Shown here: positions 32,897 through 44,854 of the stretch, one piece after another
How the letters are laid out: every line of letters starts with the position of its first letter
Position numbering within the stretch: position 1 is the stretch's first letter
NCBI GenBank assembly: GCA_963281155.1
Contig: CAUJLY010000006.1
Coordinates: 62,001 to 126,000, forward strand
Direction: 5' to 3'
Length of the DNA stretch: 64,000 bases
Source: Rhabditophanes sp. KR3021
Lineage: Eukaryota; Nematoda; Chromadorea; Rhabditida; Alloionematidae
Notes under the pieces: generated by a model
Databases searched by the model: none
Told to the model about the DNA's origin: nothing
Seen by the model: the letters and a program-made list of their open reading frames with translations, nothing else
Translations under genes and position numbers: made by a program

Positions 32897-33324
32897 TAGT
32901 ATTTATTTATGAATATAAAGAATCTAATAATATCTGGTAAAAATCTGCACTTTTTTACCAGAGGATAATAGTTTTGGTTCAAAGAATGTTATTTAATTAT
33001 TTTCACAGTTAACACCTAACTTTACCGATATATGATTATTTTTAAACGCTTTCCAAATATTTTAAAAGTCTTTTTCCAAAAGCAATAACCTTGGAAACTT
33101 ATTTTTTTTAACTCGTCAATTTCTCAATAATAAATCTTTTCATGGAAATTATAATGTAATATAATTTAAAATCTTCACTTTCATTATATTATACTAATAA
33201 AATATTAAGAATTACACAACATAGATCAACAGTAAAACACAATAAAACTAAAACATTACAATTATGATGAAAGAGACATTTTAAACTCACCCCTTTAACA
33301 ACCAGATACTTTGGCAAGGTACGA

Positions 33325-34489
33325 AAATTCTGTATTCAACTACATATTTATTGGATTTGAATATAACCGATCCTTGTTACTTCAACTCAACTTAATACAA
33401 TATAATCCAGGAAACAAAGTTGAAGGAATATTTTTTATATGTCTCGCAATTTTTTTATAAGTCTTTATATTCCTTTCTTCCTAGCTATGGTTAACAAAAA
33501 TAATTTCAAGTATCCTTGTTATGTGATAATGTCAACCTTGGCATTTTTTGATATACTGAACTTATTTTGGTTAGCAATAGTTTCAGGAATTTTTTCTTAT
33601 AATAATTGGGATTATTGGACATTCCCAAACGCTACCATCATTATTTGCAGCCAAGCTTATGGATATTGGTGTGTTATGTGCGGAAGTAAGTTAAAATATT
33701 CCTTAATTTTTATTTTTATCTTCAGTTTTAATTGTATTAGCAATTCAAAGATGTATGCAAATAATTTCTCCTCAATTAACTGATATCTGTTTTGAAGACA
33801 AAAAAGTTTACGTCTGGCTAAGTTTGCCAATTCTAAGTTCATTATACATTATAATGTCTGGTCCAACGTTCATGTACAATTCAAATTTCAACACATGTAT
33901 TTTGAATCCTTGTTTTAGATATAACAGTAGTTCTACCGTTAAGTACGAAAATGTTTTTCAAAACATTACCAACGTTGGAAGTTCCGTTTTATTATTATTA
34001 ATTTACTCTATATTTTTCATAACATACGCATTCAAACTAAAACAAACGAAACAGCATAGTACAAAGAAAAGTGGTTCACAAAGTATAATTTTATTTGTCC
34101 AGACAGCAATCATCTGCGCAATACTATTTTTTGTAAATGTTGTTTTTATACTTGAAAATTATATTTCTGTTGGGAGTCTCACAAGGAGTAAGTTGGACCC
34201 ACGCCATAGTATTTTGTGTGTATGTTTGTTGTTGTTGTAACATATATATGATTTGTGTTATATTAAATAAAATATAATATCACTACACTTTCTAACAATT
34301 TCTGTTTCTCCATTAGGGATTACGGCAACTCAGCTTGCATCAATTGGTACTCATGGATTTCCAGCTTTAATTTTTTGGCTGTTAATAAAACTTTGAAATT
34401 AACTATCAAAAATTGGTTTCCTAAGAGTAAGACTTCAGTTACTAAAGTCATTCAAAGTACTAATACACGGTCAACTGCTCGTAATATTT
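33325..34489 (+). pseudogene. Srt-like 7TM chemoreceptor, two frameshifts
   Basis: Almost the whole receptor is readable. The N-terminus and TM1 read VEGIFFICLAIFL then, in the next frame, SLYIPFFLAMVNK (frameshift near 33460). YPCYVIMSTLAFFDILNLFW gives TM2. Exons join at 33685/33726 into ILIVLAIQRCMQI (TM3). TM4-TM6 include SQSIILFVQTAIICAILFF, and the last exon (from about 34318) has THGFPALIFW. A second 1-base frameshift near 34380 precedes the expected NKTLKLTIKNWF tail. Only two single-base lesions separate it from a full Srt receptor. Confidence 0.7.
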
Positions 34490-34499
34490 AAATTTATTA

Positions 34500-35420
34500 T
34501 ATTTTGTGAAAAATAAAGTTTTCATTTAATTGTAGTTTTTGTGGAATGCATCACTAGGTAATAAATAATTAATTCCATGTTTGATTTTGAGTTCTAGAGT
34601 CGAATTTGTTAATCGTGTATAATAAAATGTTGAATAATGTTATCTTTTTAAATAGTAGAAATGAAGTAACTGTCTTTATTATACAAGATACACATATCTA
34701 TAATAATAAATTATAAAGAGTATTAATGTTATTTTAAAGGTAGGCGGCAAAAGAAGCGAAACATTGCAATATTTAAATTTATAACTTGTTATCATTATTG
34801 TATATTTGTAATTGTATTCGTGATTATTTTGATATAACTGCTAGTAAAATAAAATATAGTTTATTGCCAAACAGTTTTTCATAATTAGCACATTATAAAA
34901 GAGGTCCTTTTGTGTTATTGAGCATAAGTTCCAAAGTATTTACTTATTTATTTAAGAAAGTTGTTGTCTTAGATGTTAAGTTGGACCATTTTAAATAAAC
35001 ATACTACAGTAATATTGTTCTGTTTTGGAATAAAGTCCATTAAAGTATCCTCTCTAAACTTTAAACTACTTAATATTAATACTTTGAGGTTTGTAAATTC
35101 TTGTCATATAAATTATAAGTTCCTGTTAATTTTACGTTATAAATAATTTGTAATTTTTCTAATAATTAAAACATTTTCTCTAAATGCATGTCATTTAAAT
35201 CAAAGTATATATTTCTTAAATTTAAAGTGAGTAAGTTGAAGGCAATGACAAAGGGCTATTTTTAGCGATTTCACACTTTGGAGCTTTCAAATTATTTGGC
35301 TCTGCTATTAATTCAAAATAGGTTTAATTGTAGTCAAAAGTAGGTGATGAAAGATAAATCTCACAATAAAATTGTGGAAAAAACTTTCTGTCACACTCAA
35401 AAAACGAATTAAACATCCAT
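34500..35420. other. Intergenic, AT-rich
   Basis: No gene or clear repeat seen. Confidence 0.35.
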
Positions 35421-35720
35421 AAATTAAATTAAAATATTGATACTATATACCTAGATTCAGTTGGAGGTGTGATCCATCTTTTTATAGTTTTTCCTGTCAC
35501 CGCATCTGGTTCAGTTTTGAATGTTCCAGCTGAGGTTCCCCGTACATTGAAAGTCTACGAGTTCATATATTTTTATGACACTAAATTAAAACAAATCGTC
35601 AACACATGGCAATGTACATACAAATGATCCATTATCAGCAACATATGAACTGCATATTAATTCTGAATCAGATTCGCTGTACCTGCTTTACACAATTCAC
35701 CTTGTGCAATTGTTTCAGAA
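35421..35720 (-). pseudogene. Unassigned coding-like fragment (minus)
   Basis: Minus-strand pieces with coding character (SYSETIAQGELCKAGTANLI, then a cysteine pair region, then GTSAGTFKTEPDAVTG) lie in different frames. They suggest a cysteine-containing extracellular domain. No family is assigned. Confidence 0.25.
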
Positions 35721-36530
35721 TAGGATAGAAAGGTTGAAAAATGTTATTTTCATAATAAAGAAACTTCTTACAATACTCTTAGTTTTTATAGTTCAATAAC
35801 TAAGCGCATTGTCTGCTGACCGAACATTAATACTATTGTTGGTCAAAATTGAATTTGTTTGATAAAATTAAAGAGTATTCTAAAATCCAACCCTTAGTAT
35901 AGTCTTTCAATCAAATCCAATATTTTATTAAAAAGATTAAATTCTGATAATCGTGACGTCGAATTATAACCATTTTAATTAATATTTGCACTCGAAGAAA
36001 TAATTAAATTTTCAACAGTTCTTGCAACATTTGTATGGTTGAATACCTTTTTGACATTCATTACAATTTCTTAATTATAAAGAAGCACTTAATGAGATTT
36101 TCAAATAATAACCATAATTAAAGCGATTTTATTTGTTAAAAAAATTAATTTTTAAAAATATGTAGCTTGATGTGTTAATGATTTAAGTAATCCTTAAAAA
36201 ACAATTTTCAATTCACAAGTGTACATAATTTAGGTTTTGTTTAATATTCAATGAAATTGTAATAAAAATGGTTCTTTAAAATGTGTGACTTAATTTATTG
36301 CATAGATTTGTCATCCATAAACTATATGGAGATAATTGTTTATTTATCAAATAACGTATTAACATACAAACATTCGAATTTCTGTTAATATTAACAATTA
36401 GTAAGTTGTAAATAACTGTTAAAATTTTTACACCGAGTCTTCTGTAAGTGTTTGTAATTTAACTTGTCTCTGATTATTTATAGCATAATTTTCGCTTATT
36501 TGATAATGTATGTAATTAAAAAGAATTTAT

Positions 36531-37603
36531 TTAATCTATCGGTGTAGTATTTGTCTTGATTTTTATTGTTGTTGTTATTCTATTCCTTTTGTTTTTTTCA
36601 ACTTTCCAAAAATACCAAAGTACACATCCTGAATTAAGTGCCATCATTATATAAAAATATGCCACTATTAAATTAACAATTTCAAATAAAATATGTTTAG
36701 AATTAAAATTAGCAAAAACGGTTAAAAGACTAAATAGGAAAATTCCAGAAATGCCACAAATAACTAGGGAACATATTCCTGAAAATTTGTAATATTTTAG
36801 TACTCTTTCATAATTATTGATACTTTGTGTTATTTTTGACTTTTCCATTATTGATCTTAATTCTTTTTCAAGGTCAATATAATTATACAAATAAATGATG
36901 TAATATACAAATATGAAAATTAATGATAAAATACCCCATCAAGTAATAAATATTCTTTTAGACTTGGCCGACCGAAACAAAAACAATTTGCCAATTTATG
37001 AGATCTTTGAGTTCATCATATGCTTCTACAAAAATAGTATTCCTTATTTGTTCCTCGCCAATCCTTCCTACTTGAAATAGCGTACATGATATAGCAGCTA
37101 AAATTGTTAAACCCAAAACTTGCATTTTTGTTTGATTGGAAAAAGCTGTAAGCATTTTTTTGTCTACAATAATATTTTTATGTCCGCAAATATCAATTAC
37201 CAACATAAAACACTATAAAAATTAGATGTAAATGTTGTGTAGTTATCTAGACTCACAGTAATATATGAACAAAAAACCACGCTAAAGTAAATTCCAAACC
37301 CAGTATAAAAAACTAAAAATAGTTAATTTTTTGTTCTAGATGTTTAAACATACATGTCGATCTAGTTGCAACAACTCGTGGTCTTATTAATAAGGCAATA
37401 ACAAAAATTAACATAATGTTCCAAACTCTCGCAAATATTAAAAAGTTTATGTATGATCTTGCATTAAATTTAGAATATTTTAAAAGGAAAAGAATTAATA
37501 GAATATTAACACTGATCGATAATATCGAAAAGATATCACCCACAATTAGAAATCCATCAGAATAACATCCAAAAAGTTTACTTAAATATGCTGTGCAAAT
37601 CAT
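36531..37603 (-). pseudogene. 7TM chemoreceptor-like gene, unassigned family, broken
   Basis: The minus-strand exons start MICTAYLSKLFGCYSDGFLI and carry successive hydrophobic segments: SISVNILLILFLL, FARVWNIMLIFVIALLI, YTGFGIYFSVVFCSYI, MQVLGLTILAAISCTLF, WGILSLIFIFVYYIIYLYNY, SGICSLVICGISGIFLFSLL and a last one before WYFWKVEKNK. Introns are at about 37320-37360 and 37210-37255. Near 36930-36960 the frame changes, and a TGA precedes WGILSL. The family (Sra, Srg or other) is not clear. Confidence 0.5.
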
Positions 37604-38035
37604 TTCAATAAATATAATGTGAATATTTATATGTGTTATATTCTGGAAGTTTTTCTTACATCAGTAAGTTAAATTAATTATATTTGTTAAATAAGAAAAT
37701 GACTGGCAGTTATTATATAATTTTAAAACATGTTCGTCTGTCATAATTATAAAAATGTACACACCTTTACGTAAATGAATTTTTCTAATCTCAGTTTATT
37801 AAAATCGTTGGGTTATCAACAACGATTTAATAAAATCTAAATAACAGTTGTGAACGAAACAAATTACTACCACATATTTGTGTCATTTTATGATTCAAAA
37901 TGATGATTTTATTTTCGAGAAATCCATATGAAACATAATATGACACACGCCCAATTACGATTTAAACTAATATTTACTAAAATATATAGAATACCCTTTT
38001 TTAAAAATAAACATATTATGGAAATTTAAATCATC

Positions 38036-38290
38036 TATTTGTCTACTTTCATCTACACTACTCATAAATAAATCTTTTGCATTAGCAATTAGATCACTTA
38101 TAAGTGTACTTGATAATATACGATGAATATTCTGATCGTAAGAAGTATCATATGTTAAAGTTCGTATAGAAGTTACTGGATATACCTAATTTGTATGACA
38201 TCCATGCTTACCATTACTAACTTGTCTTCACAAATGTATTTTCGATCTTGGTAACATTTACAATTATTCCATTTATTGCATTTGTTTTAT
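38036..38290 (-). pseudogene. Cysteine-containing coding-like fragment (minus)
   Basis: The minus strand reads NKCNKWNNCKCYQDRKYICE (five Cys in 20 residues), then TLTYDTSYDQNIHRILSSTL after a frame change. It is possibly a secreted small-domain protein remnant, unrecognised. Confidence 0.25.
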
Positions 38291-38699
38291 TAATACATGC
38301 TTCATCTACGCCACCAATCATCAATTAAGCAGGGCCTTGTCCGAGTATATATTAAATTAATTACTGCAAATGAGTTAAAAGCAATTTTTATTTTACAGGC
38401 AACTCTTTAAGAATAACACATTTTTTCATGTCTAGGTTGAGTTTGACAAGTACATTCAAAGGGATGCGTCACAATAAAGGTCATCATAGAATTTTTTAAA
38501 TTAAATTTCCACCACCAGTGGTTCAACTAGAGAGATCCCGTTTTTATCCCTTCAGTGATGGAATTACCAACTTCTTTAACCAACATCTTTCCATGGCTAG
38601 TTTCTTATTTTTTTTAAAAGTTCTGCTTTCATATTCTTTCTATGAACGTCTAAGTCTTCTCTCAATGTCATCCTAATAAGTTTGTTAATTTGCATCAAT

Positions 38700-38935
38700 T
38701 TTATCGTATCATCAATGATGAATATATAAAAATTGATGGTCACGTTTTAAATGCAGTAGAGTTTGATCCAAAACCTTTTTCTATCTTTCCAAATAAATAC
38801 ACTCAATTTGTTGTAAAAATGAATGGTTATGGATTATATACAATTGAAAATAATGGGAAATATTTAGGTTGTGCTATTTTAAGAATGTTAATGGACCTAA
38901 CAAACTGGACACTTAACTGATTTCAATCAAAGAAA
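38700..38935 (+). pseudogene. IgGFc-binding-like C-terminal fragment
   Basis: IKIDGHVLNAVEFDPKPFSI and NKYTQFVVKMNGYGLYTIEN match the final segment of the intact gene at 39482 (IKIDGSILETLKFDRTPLPI, NKYSQFIVTINGYGLHTIEN). It then shifts frame before the NVNGP end. Only the last 70-80 codons exist. Confidence 0.75.
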
Positions 38936-39429
38936 ATAAATAAATTTTGTTAAAAGAATATTTTAGGACAAATACATATTTTGATATATTTTTAATACTT
39001 ATAAATAATTTAAATAAATATATTTTACATTATAATGCCGTCGTTTTTATTAATTTCTTATATTCCATATTAGAATTTTTAGTAAAATGAATTTCTTCAT
39101 TTATTGAAAACAAATGCTGTGGATATATTTGCACTTAAATTATTATCAAATTAAAGCAAACTTAAAAATCAGTTAATTTTAATATACTTGAACGCATCTG
39201 ATGAAGAATCGCATTCATAGTTTAATTTACTAGTACTTTATATATGATAAGCATAAACATTTGTATAGGTCATACAAAAGTAACAAATAATTTTATAAGT
39301 CATTATCAATCAAAAATTTGTAATGTACTTCGAAAAGTTGATAATGACGAAAAATGATGTGTTATCATATTTTGATAAGAACTTCCTATCAACATCACAT
39401 CACCTTTTTTTAGTAATTTTGATGATAAA

Positions 39430-39436
39430 TATAAAG
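39430..39436 (+). promoter_or_regulatory. TATA box of intact IgGFc-like gene
   Basis: TATAAAG, 46 bases upstream of the start codon. Confidence 0.5.
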
Positions 39437-39481
39437 AAAACATAATTGTCCTTTATTCAGCACTATTTGATATAATTAAAC

Positions 39482-40974
39482 ATGCTGCTAAGATATATTT
39501 TTTCAATTTTAATTTCTATATTTTTTGCTAATTTAGCAAATGCCGCTGATTCGGATGGGAAGGAATTTGTATTTTCTTTTATTTTTGATGATCGGAAAAA
39601 TTACTCTCCAGCTGCTACAACATCTGTTATTGTAATTCCTTCATACAATGACACTGTCTGCACATTTAAATATATCCAAATTTCTGATCTTGTAATGGTT
39701 CAACTTCATAAAAAGGCCGTATATGGTAAAACGAATGAGGTAAATAATCCCAACAAGTTTTTAATTTATACATTTAGGTTGCTTTGAATATTAATGAAGT
39801 AATGACAGGCTTTTCTTATACTGATAATCAATTTTACGTAGGAGGAAGTGACGATTTCAGAATATTTGTCTCATGTACCGAAGAAGTTAAACTTATTGGT
39901 CGTATTGTAGATCCAGTAGATTCTTGGGGAGATCAATTTTTAATACCTTCTTTAAAAAATGCAGGTACACAATATACTTTTGCAATGCCAACGTCTGATG
40001 GATCTGCTAAGGGCCTAATTGCAATTTTACCCATCAATACAGAAGATTACGTTAAAGTACATATTGTTGGTTATTCAAATGGTGCATTATTTTCAAGTAA
40101 AGATATTGAATATAGTATTAGTCGTGGCAGATCTCAATATTATATCAGCATTGATTTGTTCACTAGAAATAGTGGCAATACTCTTAATTACAATAATAAT
40201 GTTTCAATATCTATTACAACAACTTCCGATGTTATGATATCATTTGCTTCAGTATATGCTACAACGAGTAATACAATTAGCTTATGTGGAGTGTCTTGTA
40301 TTGATAATTATGTAACATTTATGCCAACTGCATCTTCACTCAAACCTTGCAACACTTTGTTAACTCCACCAGATCAACGAATGATTACCAATCATTTTAC
40401 AACTAGACTTCATCTTTCACCACCAAATTTAGGTTCATTTTGTAGTGCAATTACTAGTATAACTGTATATGACGGTGTTGACAATATTCAGGGTACTGAA
40501 GAAATTGTAGATAAAATGGGTTTTACTGAGATATCTTTAATGAATAATGCATTTGCTGGCTTTTCAACAGACATTGGTGAAGTGAACACAAACAGATTTG
40601 GATCTATCACTGATGGAAATAAAATTACAAATTTCGGGCATTTTATGCATTACGTTCCTAGTACAGTAGAATGGCTATCAGGGAAAACTCAGTTTTTTAC
40701 CTCAGCAAAAAAGTGTGTTCTCGAATTTTATGCTGATGCCGATGGTAGCAATGGTAAATTTATAAAAATAGATGGTAGTATTTTAGAAACTCTCAAATTT
40801 GATCGCACTCCATTACCAATTTTTGAAAATAAATATTCGCAATTTATTGTAACTATTAATGGTTATGGATTGCATACAATTGAAAACCCGGGAAAATACG
40901 TGGCTTACGTAATCTGTGAAAATGGACCTACTGATGCAGCAGGATATTTAACTGGTTTCAATCAGAGAAAGTAA
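39482..40974 (+). CDS. IgGFc-binding-like secreted protein, copy C (intact)
   Basis: Exons 39482-39739 and 39778-40974 join in phase to 484 residues. The signal peptide MLLRYIFSILISIFFANLAN is followed by AADSDGKEFVFSF. The body follows the IgGFc-binding N-terminal domain layout: DFRIFVSCTEEVKLIGRIVD, GLIAILPIN, SDVMISFASVYA, DNYVTFMPT, HFMHYVPSTVEWLSGKTQFF. The closing GYGLHTIENPGKYVAYVICE through GYLTGFNQRK corresponds to the domain's terminal strand pattern. It is extracellular; nematode function is unknown (surface, mucosal or immune roles are guesses). Copies A and B and a fragment at 38700 share the same intron position, showing local duplication. Confidence 0.85.
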
Positions 40975-41063
40975 AGACGTATTTCAATTCTTTTTACTTT
41001 TTTTATTATTATTATGTTTTCCAATTTGTTTTGGGACTAAAAAGCAATTATAAAAATATAAAA

Positions 41064-42640
41064 TCATCTAAACTTACAGAAAGAAAGATAATAAGTTCGA
41101 TCTATATTATCTCTTAACATAATACCACGACTATGCGAAGGTCCATCACATTTAACAGAAAGTTTTCCTAAATCAGTTTCCCTAGTACCATTTAAAGCAT
41201 TCATTTCCTCTTCAATAATTTTAATCTCTAATTTTTTCCAATCTACAATTACCCTATCTGCTTGAGAATTTGAATCACGAATTCTGATTAGTTCAGAAGC
41301 TGTATAAATTTCATTTCTATTTTGGCTAATTGCTAAAATGTATGATTCTGAGAATGAGGAAACGTAAACTGCTTTGCTGATGTTGGATTCCAATGTTTGT
41401 GATTTTCACACGAACGTCGACTTTGTTCCTTCTTAGCATTACATTTAATTTTTTTTGGGGACGTAAGCGCTTATAATTCAATCCCGAATTCATTGTTTTC
41501 ACTTCCTTTTTCTTTTAGAATTACATCAAGTGGTTTAGTAAAGAAAGTTCTTTCGTCAACTAATAAAGTATCGGTAACTTCAATACTTTCCTTTGTTGGA
41601 ACCATAATTGGGAAATATCCTGAAACAATAGATTAAATTTGGTTTAAAAAGATGTTAATTTGGGAGATCATTATTAAATATTTTTAATCTTGTTGGAGAT
41701 GCTTAAAATGACTCACCTAGCACTTGTTCATTAGACTAATACAAATAAATTTTGAAATTATCAGCTGGAGTAGCAATAATCCTATGTTTTCCAGGTCCAA
41801 TTGGTTCAACTTTAACAATATTATTAACAACTTGATCCTTATTATTCTTAATTTCAACTCTTAATATTCCGGCTCCACCATCAATATTGATAAAGTTAGG
41901 TGGATTTTTTTAAGCATCAAAACACCATGTTCATTATCCACAATTAATTGTTCATTGTCAACAACTTCATTTTCTATTGGATTTACATCTAATGAGCTAT
42001 TATTGAAATAAATAAAAAATATGACATAAACCAACAACTATTGGCTTGAAAATAATTTTAGAAGTTCCATCTTTATTTTTAGTTGTAGAATGTCTAATCT
42101 TTTCATTATTAGGTACCTCAACTTTGATCTTAATTCCATCTTTAACTTTCATTAGTTCAAAGATAATTGAAGCTTTTTCACAAATATTTATGACACTAGT
42201 CAAATCTTTTCCGGAAATAATAGGTTTACGTTTACTTTCTACATGTGCATTCTTTGGACAGGCGGCAGCTTGGGATCTACTCATTTTGACGTTTACTTTG
42301 TAGTCTACTGATTTAGTTGGTATGAATGAGATGACATCGTCTCGATTTGAGACAGAGTATTTGTTGAATTTGGTTAGTGAACCATCTGGATCATGATATC
42401 AATTTTAACTTCTCCTTTGCCTGATATTTCTTTTGAACAGTAATTTTGATTTGTTCTTTTAATAAATCTGAATCATCAAATCCGGCTAGAATTATTTGTT
42501 TTGGATCAATGACTTGACAATGTAATAGACTTCCATTTATGTCAGTTTCTTCGGCTGTAACCATAATAACGTGTTGACCAACTACGAATGAGTTTAGAAC
42601 ATGAAACCTTCGATACTTTAGAATGAACGAAACCATGTAA
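41064..42640 (-). pseudogene. Filamin-type Ig-repeat gene fragment
   Basis: The minus strand shows successive filamin-repeat patterns. First is VVGQHVIMVTAEETDINGSL leading to a DP-K turn (VIDPKQIILAGFDDSD). Then come VKDGIKIKVEVPNNEKI with NKDGTSKIIFKPIVVG, and INIDGGAGILRVEIKNNKDQ with VEPIGPGKHRII. Last, after an intron ending near 41620, come YFPIMVPTKE and LSVKCDGPSHSRGIM. Filamins crosslink actin. Frame changes near 41910 and 41390, and stops near 41480, indicate decay or a mis-assembled multi-exon gene. No actin-binding domain is in the window. Confidence 0.45.
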
Positions 42641-43849
42641 TAAATTGATATGATGAAAAGTAGCGACTACTTTTGAAAATGATTTTAAGAGCATGAATGT
42701 CTGTTATTTAAAGTGCTGCTAGTATAAAACATATTTTTAATTAAGAATAAACTATTGAGGTATAAATTTGTTCAGAAAATAATCGCCACGGAGGCATACC
42801 TAATAATATTTAATAAAAAATTTCAGACATTTTATCTCACAACATCCCATTACAACCTTTTATTAAAATTAAAAAGGTAATTACCTCAATCTTGCTTTGT
42901 AACCATTATTTATCCTTTTTTATCATCTAAAATGATGTATCTTTGCAATTAAAAAAGAACATTTGGAAGTTTTCAGCTATTTTTGTTTTACATGCGCAAA
43001 ATTCGGCGGACATTAAGATTCTATGATCGAAATCATTCAAAGAAGTCAATTAATATTTTAATCCAAAACCGTTGATTTTCATAACTATTGGATAATATTA
43101 TCTTTAATAACATATGCTCATTAATTAATTAATTATATGAAATATGAATATTATATATTCATACTATCACATGTCATTTATATTATACATGTTTAAAATG
43201 ATTATTAATAAGATAGTTTGTTTTGAATATACATGTTATTGTAACTATAATAATTACCGATTCAATAATATAATTCAAAAAATACATAAAAAAGTATTCA
43301 AATACATTTATTTTAGGTTAACTAATGATTAGGAACCTTACTTACAATCAAGAGGTAATGACTATTTTGAAGATCCTTTTAATCATTACAATTTTATATA
43401 ATCAATCTTATTGTCATTATTTTTATAAATTAATAAATAAACTTGTTTTTGATTAAGTATTGTGTATTCTATTATTTAAAGTTAGCTGATTCACCAAGAT
43501 GGTGGAAAATATTTAAATAACATTACGAATAATACACTTTATTCGCAAAAACACAATTTAATAAGCAATTATAAATGTATAGACAAAATATATTAGTTGC
43601 AGCATTTTAACCATTTTATTTAATATCGAGACTCAATTCTTCAACATCATCTCTTAATGGAAATAATTCCAATTTTTTCCCTACAAACATTTCTCATAAC
43701 AATTAATGGGACAGAATTTCTCTTCACCAATTAACTTTTGGTTTACTATAAAAATAGCCAGTATCATCAGTGAAAGTATCAATTAGATGCTAAACAAAAA
43801 TAGTATTTTGCTCCTAAATTTCTACCACCATTTTGGTATATAAAGCTTT
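42641..43849. other. Intergenic, AT-rich
   Basis: No gene recognised. Open frames are short and of low-complexity composition. Confidence 0.4.
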
Positions 43850-44029
43850 ATTTTTACACATAATTTGTTCCTCACTTTAAAAAGGGAATTATGGAAAGTA
43901 GAGAGATCATTGATGGTTGTGCAAATGTACAATAATAAAACTGTAACTTTGAGTATTGCTGAGGATAACATATTTGATAAGTTGTTTTCCCTTGACAAAT
44001 ACGAACACATGTTAAAATTTTCAAAATGA
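43850..44029 (+). pseudogene. Unassigned coding-like fragment
   Basis: The plus strand reads KRELWKVERSLMVVQMYNNK then TVTLSIAEDNIFDKLFSLDK and a TGA. It is coding-like, without recognised partners or family. Confidence 0.25.
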
Positions 44030-44426
44030 AAAACAGTGTAAAAAAGTTACCTTTTGTGAACATGCTAGAAGAAACACCGTTACTACTATGGACGTTGTCT
44101 ATGTGCTCTCAAAAGACAAGGAAAAACTCTTTACGGATTTGGAGGTTAATTTATTTTACACAAACAATTATTTCATATCAAATTCTCAACAGTCCTCTTT
44201 AGGACTATTATTTATATTTCCTTTTATAAATGATCTTTCAATAAATAATTTTTCATAAATTCAATTTTAATTTTTTTATCTTTAACTTTATATACATTTG
44301 TATGTGACGTTAAAATATATAACAAATAATATGATGTGTAATTATTCAACAATAAAATATTACCGATCCTTTTGGAAAGGATTAATAAGTTATTGTAAAT
44401 AATTAAATAAATTTGTTTCTTTTTTA

Positions 44427-44517
44427 GAGACCTTTTCAGATCTCATTCCAAAATTTGCTTGCAGAAGTCGTATAGAAATCTGAACGCATACTAACCTCAA
44501 ACTGGGTTTTTTAAACC
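44427..44517 (-). ncRNA. Spliced-leader (SL) RNA gene, copy 2
   Basis: On the minus strand the same 22-nt leader (44517-44496) is followed by the same donor region. Then come divergent sequence, the Sm site AAATTTTGG (44456-44448) and a terminal hairpin GAGATC-TGAAAA-GGTCTC (44444-44427). The hairpin sequence is unrelated to that of copy 1, yet it pairs at the same place, which supports a functional RNA architecture. Total about 91 nt. Confidence 0.85.
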
Positions 44518-44634
44518 GTCTTAGTTTGTTTTAGTCAGCCTTTTATATGAGCAAGTTCGATAATTGGACGTAGGACATTGGATTAAGTAATAGATTAATG
44601 AACATCAACGCTTGCATATTTAGCCTACCGTAAC

Positions 44635-44740
44635 ATCATACATAATATACCATAAAATCTACCATAATATTTACATATCATACCATAAAAATTGTAAAAT
44701 CTACCATAAAATATTGTAATTTTACCATATGTTTATACAA
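44635..44740 (+). repeat. Imperfect short tandem repeat
   Basis: Degenerate repeats of about 11-20 bases built on TACCATAAAAT/ATTTACC recur several times just upstream of the decayed transposon ORF. Confidence 0.5.
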
Positions 44741-44854
44741 GATATTTTTCCAAATAATACTGTTATTCACACTAAATAATCGTGGAATTAGAGCGTTTTT
44801 TTTAATTTTTAATTTTAAGGTGTTCTATTGTGTTAATTTTCAAATTAGGATTAA

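Noticed and set aside
44635..44740. CRISPR-like or satellite array
   Set aside because: Units are short, degenerate and without spacers, and this is eukaryotic DNA.
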